Part shown: in pieces, positions 35,113 to 43,987 of the stretch
How the letters are laid out: each line of letters starts with the position of its first letter
How positions within the stretch are numbered: position 1 is the first letter of the stretch
Source of the DNA: Oscillatoriales cyanobacterium PMM_0080
Lineage (GTDB): Bacteria; Cyanobacteriota; Cyanobacteriia; Cyanobacteriales; Microcoleaceae
NCBI GenBank assembly: GCA_949127775.1
Contig: CASBQF010000137.1
Coordinates: 1 to 55,360 of the forward strand
DNA length: 55,360 nt
Reading direction: 5' to 3'
Translations under genes and position numbers: made by a program
Notes under the pieces: generated by a model
Databases searched by the model: none
Told to the model about the DNA's origin: nothing
The model's input: the letters and a program-made list of their open reading frames with translations, nothing else

Positions 35113-37113
35113 ATGTCGCCTAATCCTTGGGAACGCCCTAAACAATCGGGACAAGCAAAGCCTAAAGTATCGGGAACACCTAACCCTGCTACTCAAAAAG
35201 CTGGTACTAAACCAAAGAAAATCATTCCTCCCATTTCCGGCGGTGGCGGTGGTGCTGGTGCTGGTGGATGCGCCCCTAATACGCCCCCCTCTTCACCTTG
35301 GCTAGATCCTGAAAATGAACCGCAGCCTGATGCAACTGCCAGTTTTGTAGAGTATTTGCGGTGGATGCGATCGCCCGATCGCTCCCACAAAGACGCTACC
35401 AAAGTGCAAATTTTGCAAATGGCTGAGGAATCGGCCGATTATGGCGATCGGCTAACTCAACTCACCAACCGCACTAAGCTCATTGCAGGAGAAAAAAAAT
35501 ATTTTTCCGTTCAATGTCCTTGGCGAATTCGCACGGGCGGACATCGCGGGCCGGAAAGCATCTTACTCCCTGCTTTTGATGCCTTGGGAATGCCTTACAT
35601 CCCGTCTTCTACCTTGCGGGGAGTTGCGAGAAATCAAGCCATTCGCGAAATCATGGCTAAGGACAAAGTAGATTGGAAAGAAGCTGAAGAACGGGTAGCG
35701 CCTTGGTTTGGTTCTCTCAAGGCAAAAGGGGGCGATCGGGCTGGCAAAGTCGTCTTTCTCGATGCCTATCCCTCGCCCATTCAAAAAGGGGGAGGGCTAG
35801 CAGTAGACATGGCAAATAATATCTGGACTTGGGAGGGTAATTCACTTAAATATAGCCCCAATCCTAACCCGTTTTTTTCGCTCAAAGAAGCTACTTTTGT
35901 AATTGGGTTGCGCCTTGTCAGTAGTTGCAATGATGCTGATGTATTGCAGCAAGTTAGGAAGTGGTTAATTAAAGGGTTGCAATCAGGGATTGGCTCGCAA
36001 GTCAATACTGGTTATGGAGAAATGTTAGTCGCAGGTGAAGGGCGGCCGACTAATGAATTTTTCCGAGTTGAGTTTAGCTTAGAAGGGCAGTTAATTCACG
36101 GGCGGCAAAAGTTTACCGGGTGGAATTGGAATTATGACAAAAATGAATGGCAAACGCGGGGTCAAGCTGAGGCTGAAGTCCGTCCCGTTGCTTTTAAGTC
36201 GATGCTGCGATATTGGTTCCGCGCTTTTGCTTTAGGAGTTTTTCCCGTATCGGACGTGCAGGTATGGGAAGCTAATCTTTTTGGCGCTATTAATCCCAAC
36301 AGAGCAAGGGGATGGGTACGGTTTGCAATGTTAGAAGGTCAGGTAACTCAGCGGGAACCTCAAGGAAAAAATGACTATTGTGGCGAACAACAGGGCATTT
36401 TAACTTTGAGTTATTCACCAGCAGTACCAGCAAATAAGCAAACTGCCATTGATCAACTTTTTAAGAACCTGACTTGGATGATGTTTCATCTCGGAGGAAT
36501 CGGTCAAGGTGCGAGAAGACCTTGCTATTCTCGTCAAAATCGAGATTATCCCAGGCCACCTTGGTATCGCGGCTCAGATTTAAGGAATGAAGATAAGGAT
36601 GACGCTTTCTGGGAATTACCCAAGGATATTAGTTCATTTCAAAAGTTATTTCAGCAGCGGTTAGAAGGATTTTATACAGCATTAGCCACACTGACGGGGA
36701 ATCAAATTAACTATCTAACTCCTAGAGCGATCGGTGTAGTTCGTGGGGATACTTGGACTGAAGCGGTTGATGCTCATTGTCGGATTATTGTCTGTTCTGG
36801 CGATGAAGATTTTGGCAAAGCTTATGCTTTGGCAGTGCTGCATAGTGAAGACCTAAAAAAACCCGTAAAAGACAGGGACGGAAATTCCATCATAGAGCAA
36901 GGTAGAGTTAAAAAAATATACGATTCCAATTTGTGTGGCAAAGTTAGCAAAGTTAGCCGGGATGTGAAACCTTCTCCCGTTTGGATTGCCGATTTAGGTG
37001 ATTATCAAGTTGTCACAGTCTTTGGTGCTACCCAAAACCCGCGCCAAAATTATTTAGCAACTTTGCGGGAACAAACTACTAAGCAAAACTTCGTTCAACT
37101 TTGGCCTTTTTGA
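35113..37113 (+). CDS. Cmr6-Cmr1 natural fusion protein
   Basis: 666 residues from ATG 35113; the longer frame from 35068 lies inside cmr5. Residues ~1-75 are a Pro/Gly/Lys-rich disordered tail. Cmr6 part (~85-310): RTGGHRGPESILLP, MPYIPSSTLRGVAR, GKVVFLDAYP and GIGSQVNTGYGEM. A second RAMP begins near 314 (FFRVEFSLEGQLIHG) and has Cmr1 hallmarks: EVRPVAFKSMLRYWFRAF, WEANLFG and GIGQGARRP. The operon has no other cmr1, so this protein supplies both the 3' cap subunits of the Cmr complex in one chain, which would fix their ratio at 1:1. In canonical III-B loci cmr1 and cmr6 are separate genes. Confidence 0.88.
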   Translation: MSPNPWERPKQSGQAKPKVSGTPNPATQKAGTKPKKIIPPISGGGGGAGAGGCAPNTPPSSPWLDPENEPQPDATASFVEYLRWMRSPDRSHKDATKVQILQMAEESADYGDRLTQLTNRTKLIAGEKKYFSVQCPWRIRTGGHRGPESILLPAFDALGMPYIPSSTLRGVARNQAIREIMAKDKVDWKEAEERVAPWFGSLKAKGGDRAGKVVFLDAYPSPIQKGGGLAVDMANNIWTWEGNSLKYSPNPNPFFSLKEATFVIGLRLVSSCNDADVLQQVRKWLIKGLQSGIGSQVNTGYGEMLVAGEGRPTNEFFRVEFSLEGQLIHGRQKFTGWNWNYDKNEWQTRGQAEAEVRPVAFKSMLRYWFRAFALGVFPVSDVQVWEANLFGAINPNRARGWVRFAMLEGQVTQREPQGKNDYCGEQQGILTLSYSPAVPANKQTAIDQLFKNLTWMMFHLGGIGQGARRPCYSRQNRDYPRPPWYRGSDLRNEDKDDAFWELPKDISSFQKLFQQRLEGFYTALATLTGNQINYLTPRAIGVVRGDTWTEAVDAHCRIIVCSGDEDFGKAYALAVLHSEDLKKPVKDRDGNSIIEQGRVKKIYDSNLCGKVSKVSRDVKPSPVWIADLGDYQVVTVFGATQNPRQNYLATLREQTTKQNFVQLWPF

Positions 37114-37198
37114 AAATGCGATCGCACTTCTTGTCTTTCTTGTAAAACAGGCATCTTGCCAACTTCTATCACCCCTAATTTTACCCCAAAAAATCACC

Positions 37199-38746
37199 AT
37201 GCCAGAAACTAATCGCGTCAGCACTCTCATCATCACCGTCGGCACGCGCCAAATTGGATGGAACTGCAAAGATGGTGTCATTCGCTCCTTCGGTGCTGAC
37301 GGCAATACCAGCTACCCACCTCATGTTAACGAACTGTATCAAGAAATAGAAATCCCTCGTGGGAACTATGAAGAAAAAGATAAAACCTATCCTTGGAGTG
37401 CTAAGGATTTAGGTGAGCGGTACTACGATCGCTGCATTTACGAACTTAGTTATGATTTTAGCAAAGTTGAACTATTGCTAGACTATCAAATTATTGAAGC
37501 CGCTGTCAAACAAGGACTCAAACATATCATATTGTGGGGAACTGACCAGCCAGAAAAAGTTTCCTGGTTCTACCGCCGCCTCGATACAATCTGGCTGGCT
37601 AAACTCATGGAAGGTAAAATCAAATCTATCTGGCCAAATCTCAAGGTTGACGTTCACACTCCCAAAATTGAAGCTAATGACAATAGCGCTATTCGGGAAG
37701 AATTGGAACAGTTAATTTTGCGAGAAGCCCTTGAGTTTTTCTCTCCCACAGGTATTGACGAACAGTTTGTTTTGTGGATTCAAAATAAAGGTTGCACGCC
37801 TGCGATCGCCTCTGGTGTCGAAATCTGTGCTGCTGCTTTAGTCCGTCAATGTCAAGTCTTTAATGCTACTCCCGATGACCCGGAATCATTTTTTGCGCCT
37901 CACGACAGCGGCGCTCAATTTGCGTGTCATTCTCCCGGCTACAAACTAATTCCAATGGGCGAATATTTCTGGCCACTGGAACGGGTGCGGGTGATTTCTG
38001 CTTGGAAGCGGGGCGATTTTTCCGAAGCCCAGATTTGGCTGAAACTGCATCAAAGTCGCTACAGTCTTATCTATAAGTTAGCGGGAATCTTGGCTCTTTC
38101 GGCTAACTGGGAAAATGACAAATTTATCACAAAAATAGGAGAGTGGGTGCACTCCCGCGATGTGCTGAAATTTGTAGGAGAAAACCAGGTTAAAGCCTGG
38201 GAAGAACAGCTATATCGGCTCAAAAACACTCAACAAACTCAAGCTTGGGAATCGAGTTTCCTGATTGAGTTGCCCTTGTACCGCCAAAACTACACTGGCG
38301 CTTTTATCCAGTTTGTCCAAACCTTAGAAAGGTTGCTCTACCTGCACAGCAAATCAGGTAATTGGCTCGGCAAACGCTATATTACTGTTCCGGATCATTT
38401 GACTTATTTAGGCGATCGATATCAACCGGGATTTAGTGGGTTAATTGACGGCTGGTGTCAATCTAAAAAGTTTGATAAAAATCATAAATGGTACAAATTG
38501 CTGCATCGACTTCGGGAAAAACGGAATCAAGTAATTCACTCAGGCGAATCAGTAACTTTGGCTAATATTAGATCGATTTGGTCGGATGGAGGTTTGTTTC
38601 CTGTCAAGCATCCAGAGGAACCGGAAGTGATTAGAGACTTGATGGTAGAAGTGCTGAAAGAAATTTGCGATCGCACTTGGGAAATACCTCAAAAAACCTT
38701 CCTCTGTTCCCTCTACGACTGGGGATTAAAAACGCTCAACGATTAA
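37199..38746 (+). CDS. Candidate CARF-HEPN ribonuclease (Csm6/Csx1-like)
   Basis: 515 residues. The N-terminus (STLIITVGTRQIGW..., then KHIILWGTDQPE) is a Rossmann-type strand-loop as in CARF sensor domains. The C-terminal region has a HEPN-type motif R442-x4-H447 (EKRNQVIHSGES) followed by a final helix. CARF-HEPN enzymes are switched on by cyclic oligoadenylate made by Cas10 and then degrade RNA indiscriminately. Position 85 bp after the Cmr6-Cmr1 gene, and an intact Cas10 GGDD, fit that partnership. The exact family (Csm6, Csx1 or another CARF class) cannot be set from sequence alone. The middle region 250-430 is not assigned. Confidence 0.78.
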   Translation: MPETNRVSTLIITVGTRQIGWNCKDGVIRSFGADGNTSYPPHVNELYQEIEIPRGNYEEKDKTYPWSAKDLGERYYDRCIYELSYDFSKVELLLDYQIIEAAVKQGLKHIILWGTDQPEKVSWFYRRLDTIWLAKLMEGKIKSIWPNLKVDVHTPKIEANDNSAIREELEQLILREALEFFSPTGIDEQFVLWIQNKGCTPAIASGVEICAAALVRQCQVFNATPDDPESFFAPHDSGAQFACHSPGYKLIPMGEYFWPLERVRVISAWKRGDFSEAQIWLKLHQSRYSLIYKLAGILALSANWENDKFITKIGEWVHSRDVLKFVGENQVKAWEEQLYRLKNTQQTQAWESSFLIELPLYRQNYTGAFIQFVQTLERLLYLHSKSGNWLGKRYITVPDHLTYLGDRYQPGFSGLIDGWCQSKKFDKNHKWYKLLHRLREKRNQVIHSGESVTLANIRSIWSDGGLFPVKHPEEPEVIRDLMVEVLKEICDRTWEIPQKTFLCSLYDWGLKTLND

Positions 38747-38853
38747 TCAGCATCGTCACAAAATTAGTCTCATCGATAGATTGCACCTGAAATCTGTAAC
38801 AACGCAGCATTGCCGCATCTCTACCTGTATTTGCCTCATCAACCCATAAAACT

Positions 38854-39138
38854 ATGTACATCACATCTCGCGCATCCACAATCCGCAACTTCTCCCTAGC
38901 CGCCGTCAATGGCACGATCACTCTGATCATCCTCCTAATCGCACCCCTCGGATTAGCCGCCGTAATTTCTAACACATTTCTAGTAACAGTAGCTACTTTT
39001 TTTGCATCCGCCATCGCTGACCAAATCACTCGCTACCTGCAACCTTCGCGTGCTCAATCAATCGGAAATTCCTTGGATTCTGGCGCGGAATCGTCGCAGA
39101 TTATTGAGGGCGATTCCCAAGGTTTAGAACGAAAATAA
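38854..39138 (+). CDS. Small CRISPR-associated membrane protein, Csx18-like
   Basis: 94 residues. MYITSRASTIRNFSLAAVNG precedes a hydrophobic region with two probable membrane helices (TITLIILLIAPLGLAAVIS and TFLVTVATFFASAIAD) and a polar, acidic tail. This resembles the Csx18 family of short membrane proteins found beside cyanobacterial type III loci; I recall the family but cannot verify the match here. Function of Csx18 is not established; a membrane-linked accessory to type III signalling is an inference. It lies ~105 bp after the CARF-HEPN gene, same strand, and before cas1. Confidence 0.65.
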   Translation: MYITSRASTIRNFSLAAVNGTITLIILLIAPLGLAAVISNTFLVTVATFFASAIADQITRYLQPSRAQSIGNSLDSGAESSQIIEGDSQGLERK

Positions 39139-39162
39139 TTGGGTTTTTCTTGACCCAAATTC

Positions 39163-39336
39163 CGTAGGGGCGGGTTCACCAATAACATTTAATACTCACA
39201 AATGATCTCAATAAACCCGCCCCCACACAACAGATAACCTACTGGCAAAAATGTATTTTGGAATTGTTTGTTGGGCTGGGGCGGGTTTAGGAATTCTTGC
39301 TCTGCGGCGATTATTGTTGGTGAACCCGCCCCTACG
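39163..39336. repeat. Inverted-repeat element between csx18-like gene and cas1
   Basis: CGTAGGGGCGGGTTCACCAA begins at 39163 and its exact inverse ends at 39336, with two further internal AAACCCGCCCC copies. It is a 174-bp palindromic element of the GTAGGGGCGGGTT family common in this window. No target duplication was found. It separates the effector/ancillary genes from the adaptation genes. Confidence 0.75.
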
Positions 39337-39370
39337 ATGATTATGAAAAAAAGCGGGTTTTTTATTGCTT

Positions 39371-40363
39371 ATGCGTACTATCTATGTTTCGCAACCGGGT
39401 TGTTATGTTTCTTTGCAACTAGAAATGCTGGTTATCAAAAAAGGGGAGGTGATTCTCGGTGAAATTCAGCTTCCTTTGCTCGAACAAGTTCTGATTTTTG
39501 GTCAATCTCAAGTGACTACTCAAGCAATTAGAACTTGTCTGTGGCGGAATATTCCCATTGCCTATCTTTCGCGGATGGGTTACTGTTACGGGCGGATTCT
39601 GCCTATCGAGCGGGGCTACCGGCAACTGTCTCGCTATCAGCAACAGTTGTGTTTTCCTGATCGCCTGCAAGTGGCACAGCGCATTGTGCAAGTTAAGCTG
39701 AAAAATAGCCGGGTGATCCTGATGCGACAGCAGCGCCGACAAGCTTCTGAGGTGATTGCTTTTGCGATTCAGTGTTTGGAACATTTAATCAAAAAGGCGG
39801 GTGAGGCTGAAACTATTGAGCGGTTGATGGGGTTGGAAGGTGCTGGGGCGGCTCAGTATTTCTCGGCTTTTGAAGAGTGTTTGAATAATCGAGATTTTGT
39901 GTTTGTGAATAGGTCGCGCCGCCCTCCGGGTAATCCGGTGAATGCGATGCTGAGTTTTGGGTATCAGGTTTTGTGGAATCATTTGTTGAGTTTGATCGAG
40001 TTGCAAGGTTTAGATCCTTATTCGGCTTGTTTGCATCAGGGGACCGATCGTCATGCGGCTTTGGCTTCGGATTTGATTGAGGAGTTTCGCGCGCCAATTG
40101 TTGATACTTTGGTTTTTTATCTTGTTAATAATGGCATGATGAAAGCTGACCAAGATTTTGCTTTCCGCAATAGCGGCTGTTTTCTCAATGATTCTGGGCG
40201 ACAGAAATTTTTGACTGCATTTTTGCGGCGGATGGAAGAGAATTTTACTAATAATTCTGGGGATAGCCAACCTAAATGGGATTTGCTCAATCAGCAGGTG
40301 AAAGCTTTCAAAAAGTTTGTGTACAATCCTCTTGAGCTTTATCAACCTTATCAAATTCGATAA
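39371..40363 (+). CDS. cas1: Cas1, spacer-integration nuclease
   Basis: 330 residues from ATG 39371 (MRTIYVSQPGCYV); the frame's upstream TTG 39365 is not needed. The metal-binding residues of Cas1 are present: E156 in LEGAGAAQYF, H222 in CLHQGTDRHA and D234/E237 in SDLIEEFRAP. Cas1 integrates new spacers at the leader end as a complex with Cas2. Not fused to a reverse transcriptase or Cas6, unlike some type III Cas1 proteins. cas2 follows after 3 nt. Confidence 0.97.
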   Translation: MRTIYVSQPGCYVSLQLEMLVIKKGEVILGEIQLPLLEQVLIFGQSQVTTQAIRTCLWRNIPIAYLSRMGYCYGRILPIERGYRQLSRYQQQLCFPDRLQVAQRIVQVKLKNSRVILMRQQRRQASEVIAFAIQCLEHLIKKAGEAETIERLMGLEGAGAAQYFSAFEECLNNRDFVFVNRSRRPPGNPVNAMLSFGYQVLWNHLLSLIELQGLDPYSACLHQGTDRHAALASDLIEEFRAPIVDTLVFYLVNNGMMKADQDFAFRNSGCFLNDSGRQKFLTAFLRRMEENFTNNSGDSQPKWDLLNQQVKAFKKFVYNPLELYQPYQIR

Positions 40364-40366
40364 AGT

Positions 40367-40648
40367 ATGCTGCTTTATATCGTTGTCTACGATATTCCGG
40401 TTGACAAGCGCAGGAAAAAGGTGCATGACTTGCTGAAAGGTTACGGCAAGTGGGTGCAATATTCTACGTTTGAGTGTGTTTTACCAACTGCCAAGTTTAC
40501 AGAACTTCAGCGGCGACTCGGAAAGTTAATCAATTTAGATGAGGACAGTATTAGGTTCTATCCTGTGTCGGGGCATACTTTGGGTAATGTCCAGACTTGG
40601 GGTGTGGGGCCACCTGTCACGGAGTTGCCGGGATCGGTGATTATCTAA
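40367..40648 (+). CDS. cas2: Cas2, adaptation subunit
   Basis: 93 residues with the ferredoxin-like start LLYIVVYDIPVDKRRKKVHDLL (in pieces: YIVVYDIP and KRRKKVHDLL) and VQYSTFECVLP, then GHTLGNVQTWG near the C-terminus. Bridges Cas1 dimers during spacer integration. It starts 3 nt after cas1 and ends ~190 bp before the array, the usual cas1-cas2-leader-array order. Confidence 0.97.
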   Translation: MLLYIVVYDIPVDKRRKKVHDLLKGYGKWVQYSTFECVLPTAKFTELQRRLGKLINLDEDSIRFYPVSGHTLGNVQTWGVGPPVTELPGSVII

Positions 40649-40835
40649 TATCACTCGCGAGGGCTGGAAGAAATGGCTGTGATGGCGGAAGTTCGTTGGA
40701 GCCTTCGATATGCTGTCTTGTAAGGGTTTCAGGCATTAGTAAGATAAGTTGGGAGGGTGTTTGTACGGACATTTTTGGGAGTCCTCGCAAATGGCCTCTG
40801 GACAGCTTGCGCTGTATGGGGTGTATAATGGAGGT
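40649..40835 (+). promoter_or_regulatory. CRISPR leader and promoter of the main array
   Basis: 187 bp between cas2 and the first repeat. TATAAT at 40824-40829 ends 6 nt before repeat 1, so transcription should begin at or just inside the first repeat. TGGACA (about 40799-40804) is a weak -35 candidate with a long spacer. The last 66 bases are conserved in the satellite locus at 27263-27328, which marks them as functionally important for integration or transcription. Confidence 0.85.
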
Positions 40836-43177
40836 CTCCCCACTCGCTGGGGAAACTAATTGAATGGAAACCGCACGTGGGGCGAAAGGAGATAAAGATG
40901 GATCGAAACTCCCCACTCGCTGGGGAAACTAATTGAATGGAAACGTTAAAGACGATCGCTCCGTAGCACCCCTTAACGCACTCACCAACTCCCCACTCGC
41001 TGGGGAAACTAATTGAATGGAAACACTCATCAATTGCATCCAACCAGCACATACCTTAACTCCCCACTCGCTGGGGAAACTAATTGAATGGAAACTTGAC
41101 ATCATCAAACCACAACCCGATCGTCGGTAGCTGGTAAACTCCCCACTCGCTGGGGAAACTAATTGAATGGAAACCGGTAAATTGCTCGTTTTCGTAATGC
41201 GGTTGACTCCCCACTCGCTGGGGAAACTAATTGAATGGAAACAAGGTAAAGTTTTCGCACAGCTTGATTCCAATCGCTCCCCACTCGCTGGGGAAACTAA
41301 TTGAATGGAAACTCCCAAATCTCACCATCAACAATTTTGGTTGAGTCAACGGGACTCCCCACTCGCTGGGGAAACTAATTGAATGGAAACTATGCTTCCC
41401 AGTTGGGTCTGGGTAACAAATGTTCTCTCCCCACTCGCTGGGGAAACTAATTGAATGGAAACTTTACACAAAGCTATGCTCCTGATTAGTGGCCCTCGTG
41501 TGTGGATTTAATGGACTCCCCACTCGCTGGGGAAACTAATTGAATGGAAACCTTTCAAAGCAAACCCATAAACCTGTTCCATCTTTTGTTCTCCCCACTC
41601 GCTGGGGAAACTAATTGAATGGAAACCCAGCTTTACCCGTAGATTACCCACCAATTCCTTCACCTCCCCACTCGCTGGGGAAACTAATTGAATGGAAACT
41701 TACTAATGATGAGATTACCGGAAACCTGTGTAATCTCCCCACTCGCTGGGGAAACTAATTGAATGGAAACACTTGTAAATAAGAGGTTTTCCGAATCATT
41801 CTAAAATCTCCCCACTCGCTGGGGAAACTAATTGAATGGAAACCCGGCATCCGTGGGATCGACCTTTATAACCTCACAACTCTCCCCACTCGCTGGGGAA
41901 ACTAATTGAATGGAAACGAAACTACCCGATCGCTTGTATGATTTTTTCTATAAAGACTCCCCACTCGCTGGGGAAACTAATTGAATGGAAACTCTCGATT
42001 TTTGCGCTGAATCAGCAGTAGTCCTTCTCCCCACTCGCTGGGGAAACTAATTGAATGGAAACAGGTTTAGTTGGTTCCTTTCTCTTTTTGATGAACTCAG
42101 ACTCCCCACTCGCTGGGGAAACTAATTGAATGGAAACGATACTTTACTGCCCATCCGTCCTCGTAAATAGTGTTTATCCTCCCCACTCGCTGGGGAAACT
42201 AATTGAATGGAAACTTTGCTCTAGCTCTAAAACTTTCTGACTTTGGGCATTATCCTCCCCACTCGCTGGGGAAACTAATTGAATGGAAACTAGAAATGTA
42301 CTTTAGTGATAAAACTACAACAAATTTATTCTCCCCACTCGCTGGGGAAACTAATTGAATGGAAACTTTCAATTCATTAGGCTTGATCCATTTTTTAACA
42401 ACTCCCCACTCGCTGGGGAAACTAATTGAATGGAAACAGGATATATCCCGAACTCTTATATGGTAGAATCCTCCCCACTCGCTGGGGAAACTAATTGAAT
42501 GGAAACTCGTCAGCGATGACGGTATAGTAAGAATGGCTTGTTTCTACTCCCCACTCGCTGGGGAAACTAATTGAATGGAAACAATGCGCCGACACCCACC
42601 CATCCCAAGAAGTTGGCTCCCCACTCGCTGGGGAAACTAATTGAATGGAAACTTCTTTCGCCAGTTCATAGATTGAATGTAGGTGACCTCCCCACTCGCT
42701 GGGGAAACTAATTGAATGGAAACGCGCGATCGTTTTTAGCGTCGTGGATGAAGGCGATTTCCCTCCCCACTCGCTGGGGAAACTAATTGAATGGAAACGG
42801 AATAATTGTCTCTCCGTTGGGTGTAGGCTGTGACACTCCTCACTCGCTGGGGAAACTAATTGAATGGAAACTTACATAGGTTTGTCACCATCCCCGTGAT
42901 GCACACAATTCGACCTTTCTCCCCACTCGCTGGGGAAACTAATTGAATGGAAACGGAAAATTCATGGCGTAGATTTCAGCGGCTTTTGGGTTGTTTCTCC
43001 CCACTCGCTGGGGAAACTAATTGAATGGAAACTCTGGAATGAGAAACTCGACAAAATCAGGATAGTTACTCCCCACTCGCTGGGGAAACTAATTGAATGG
43101 AAACTGACAATCGAACTCAATATCCTTCATACTGTTACCTGCTCCCCACTCGCTGGGGAAACTAATTGAATGGAAAC
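40836..43177 (+). CRISPR. Main CRISPR array, 32 repeats and 31 spacers
   Basis: 36-nt repeats, read on the + strand as CTCCCCACTCGCTGGGGAAA followed by CTAATTGAATGGAAAC. All are identical except repeat 28 (42836-42871, C5 to T). TCCCC/GGGGA forms a 5-bp hairpin with a 7-nt loop. The last eight bases ATGGAAAC match the 5' crRNA tag type of III systems, supporting + strand transcription from the leader. Spacers are 32-53 nt: most 34-44, with spacer 9 (41463-41515, 53 nt) and spacer 28 (42872-42918, 47 nt) unusually long. No duplicate spacer was noticed. Variable spacer lengths are usual for type III arrays. Confidence 0.99.
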
Positions 43178-43184
43178 AAAACAT

Positions 43185-43217
43185 AAGCCTCCGTGATTGA
43201 CTAACGGAGGCTTTTTT
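43185..43217 (+). terminator. Terminator after the CRISPR array
   Basis: AAGCCTCCGT (43185-43194) pairs with ACGGAGGCTT (43204-43213), followed by TTTT, only 7 nt after the last repeat. Most of the hairpin's second half and the next ~45 bases are repeated at 43288 onward (GATTGACTAACGGAGGCTTT...). Confidence 0.85.
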
Positions 43218-43987
43218 CTACTTGTTGGAGAAACTACAGGATTTGAGATTGCTTCGTTTCCCTCGCAATGACAGAGTTAGATTCGATGATTGACTAACGG
43301 AGGCTTTTTTCCATTTGTTGGAGAAACTTACAGGCTTTGAGATTGCTTTCCTTCGGATCGCTTACGCTAACGTTTCTCTCGCAATGACAGAGTGAGATTC
43401 CCTTCTCTCGCAATGACAGGGTGAGATTCTGTGCTGTTTAGCTAAAAATACCAGGGGTATTTCATTCTGGAAAAAACGAGGGTTTTGTAGGGGTAGTGCC
43501 CCCGTGCCTACCCCCTCACCGAAGAGTTGTTGCTCATTTAAGGCATCGGGGCAACCACGGGGGGATTGCCCCTACAAAGAATGAAATAGCCCTGCTAAAA
43601 ATACTTGCAATGACAGAATTACCTAAATCTGTGCGTTCAGGACTGATTACTCTAAGAAGCCCCAAACCCGATCGACTAAATAGAGAAACTCGATCGCACT
43701 TTATGTCCAGAATCGGTAGTTGTGAATGGCGCGCCCTGAAAGTCCTTGCCTCAGTATAGCGATCGCTGGTTGTTTGAAGGGCCCATTCAAGGTAGTCTCC
43801 AAGAAAGTAAGGGTATTGCGATCGGGCAAAATCAACCTTTGAGAGTCCGACTAGACTATGGTTGATTCTAGTAATCGGCAGAAACAGGCGATCGCGCGTA
43901 GTGGGGGCGGGCTTACCAGATTGTTTGTTTTTGGCATTGATGGTTGGTGAGGGGAACCCCTACGATAATTTGGGCGGACACCATCGC
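43218..43987. other. Gene-free region downstream of the CRISPR array
   Basis: Holds the imperfect duplication of the terminator region (43195-43287 versus 43288-43400), short tandem copies of CTCGCAATGACAGRGTGAGATTC (two pieces, 43377-43425), and the inverted-repeat element at 43452-43594. At 43743-43865 a short frame ends in LQESKGIAIGQNQPLRVRLD; it reads like the C-terminus of a decayed gene but has no start. Remaining open frames are not convincing. Confidence 0.55.
43452..43594. mobile_element. MITE-like element, family 1, copy 1, with 10-bp target duplication
   Basis: Terminal repeats CAGGGGTATTTCATTCT and, at the other end, AGAATGAAATAGCCCTG (inverse CAGGGCTATTTCATTCT, one mismatch). 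The 143-bp element is flanked on both sides by CTAAAAATAC (43442-43451 and 43595-43604), an exact 10-bp duplication. No coding capacity; it would be moved by a transposase elsewhere. A second copy lies at 48431-48579. Confidence 0.88.

Noticed and set aside
40729-41318. Minus-strand frames repeating SIQLVSPASGE
   Set aside because: These are translations of CRISPR repeats and spacers, not proteins.
43496-43759. 87-residue + strand frame after the CRISPR array
   Set aside because: It begins inside a MITE and crosses its target duplication; no homology pattern is visible.
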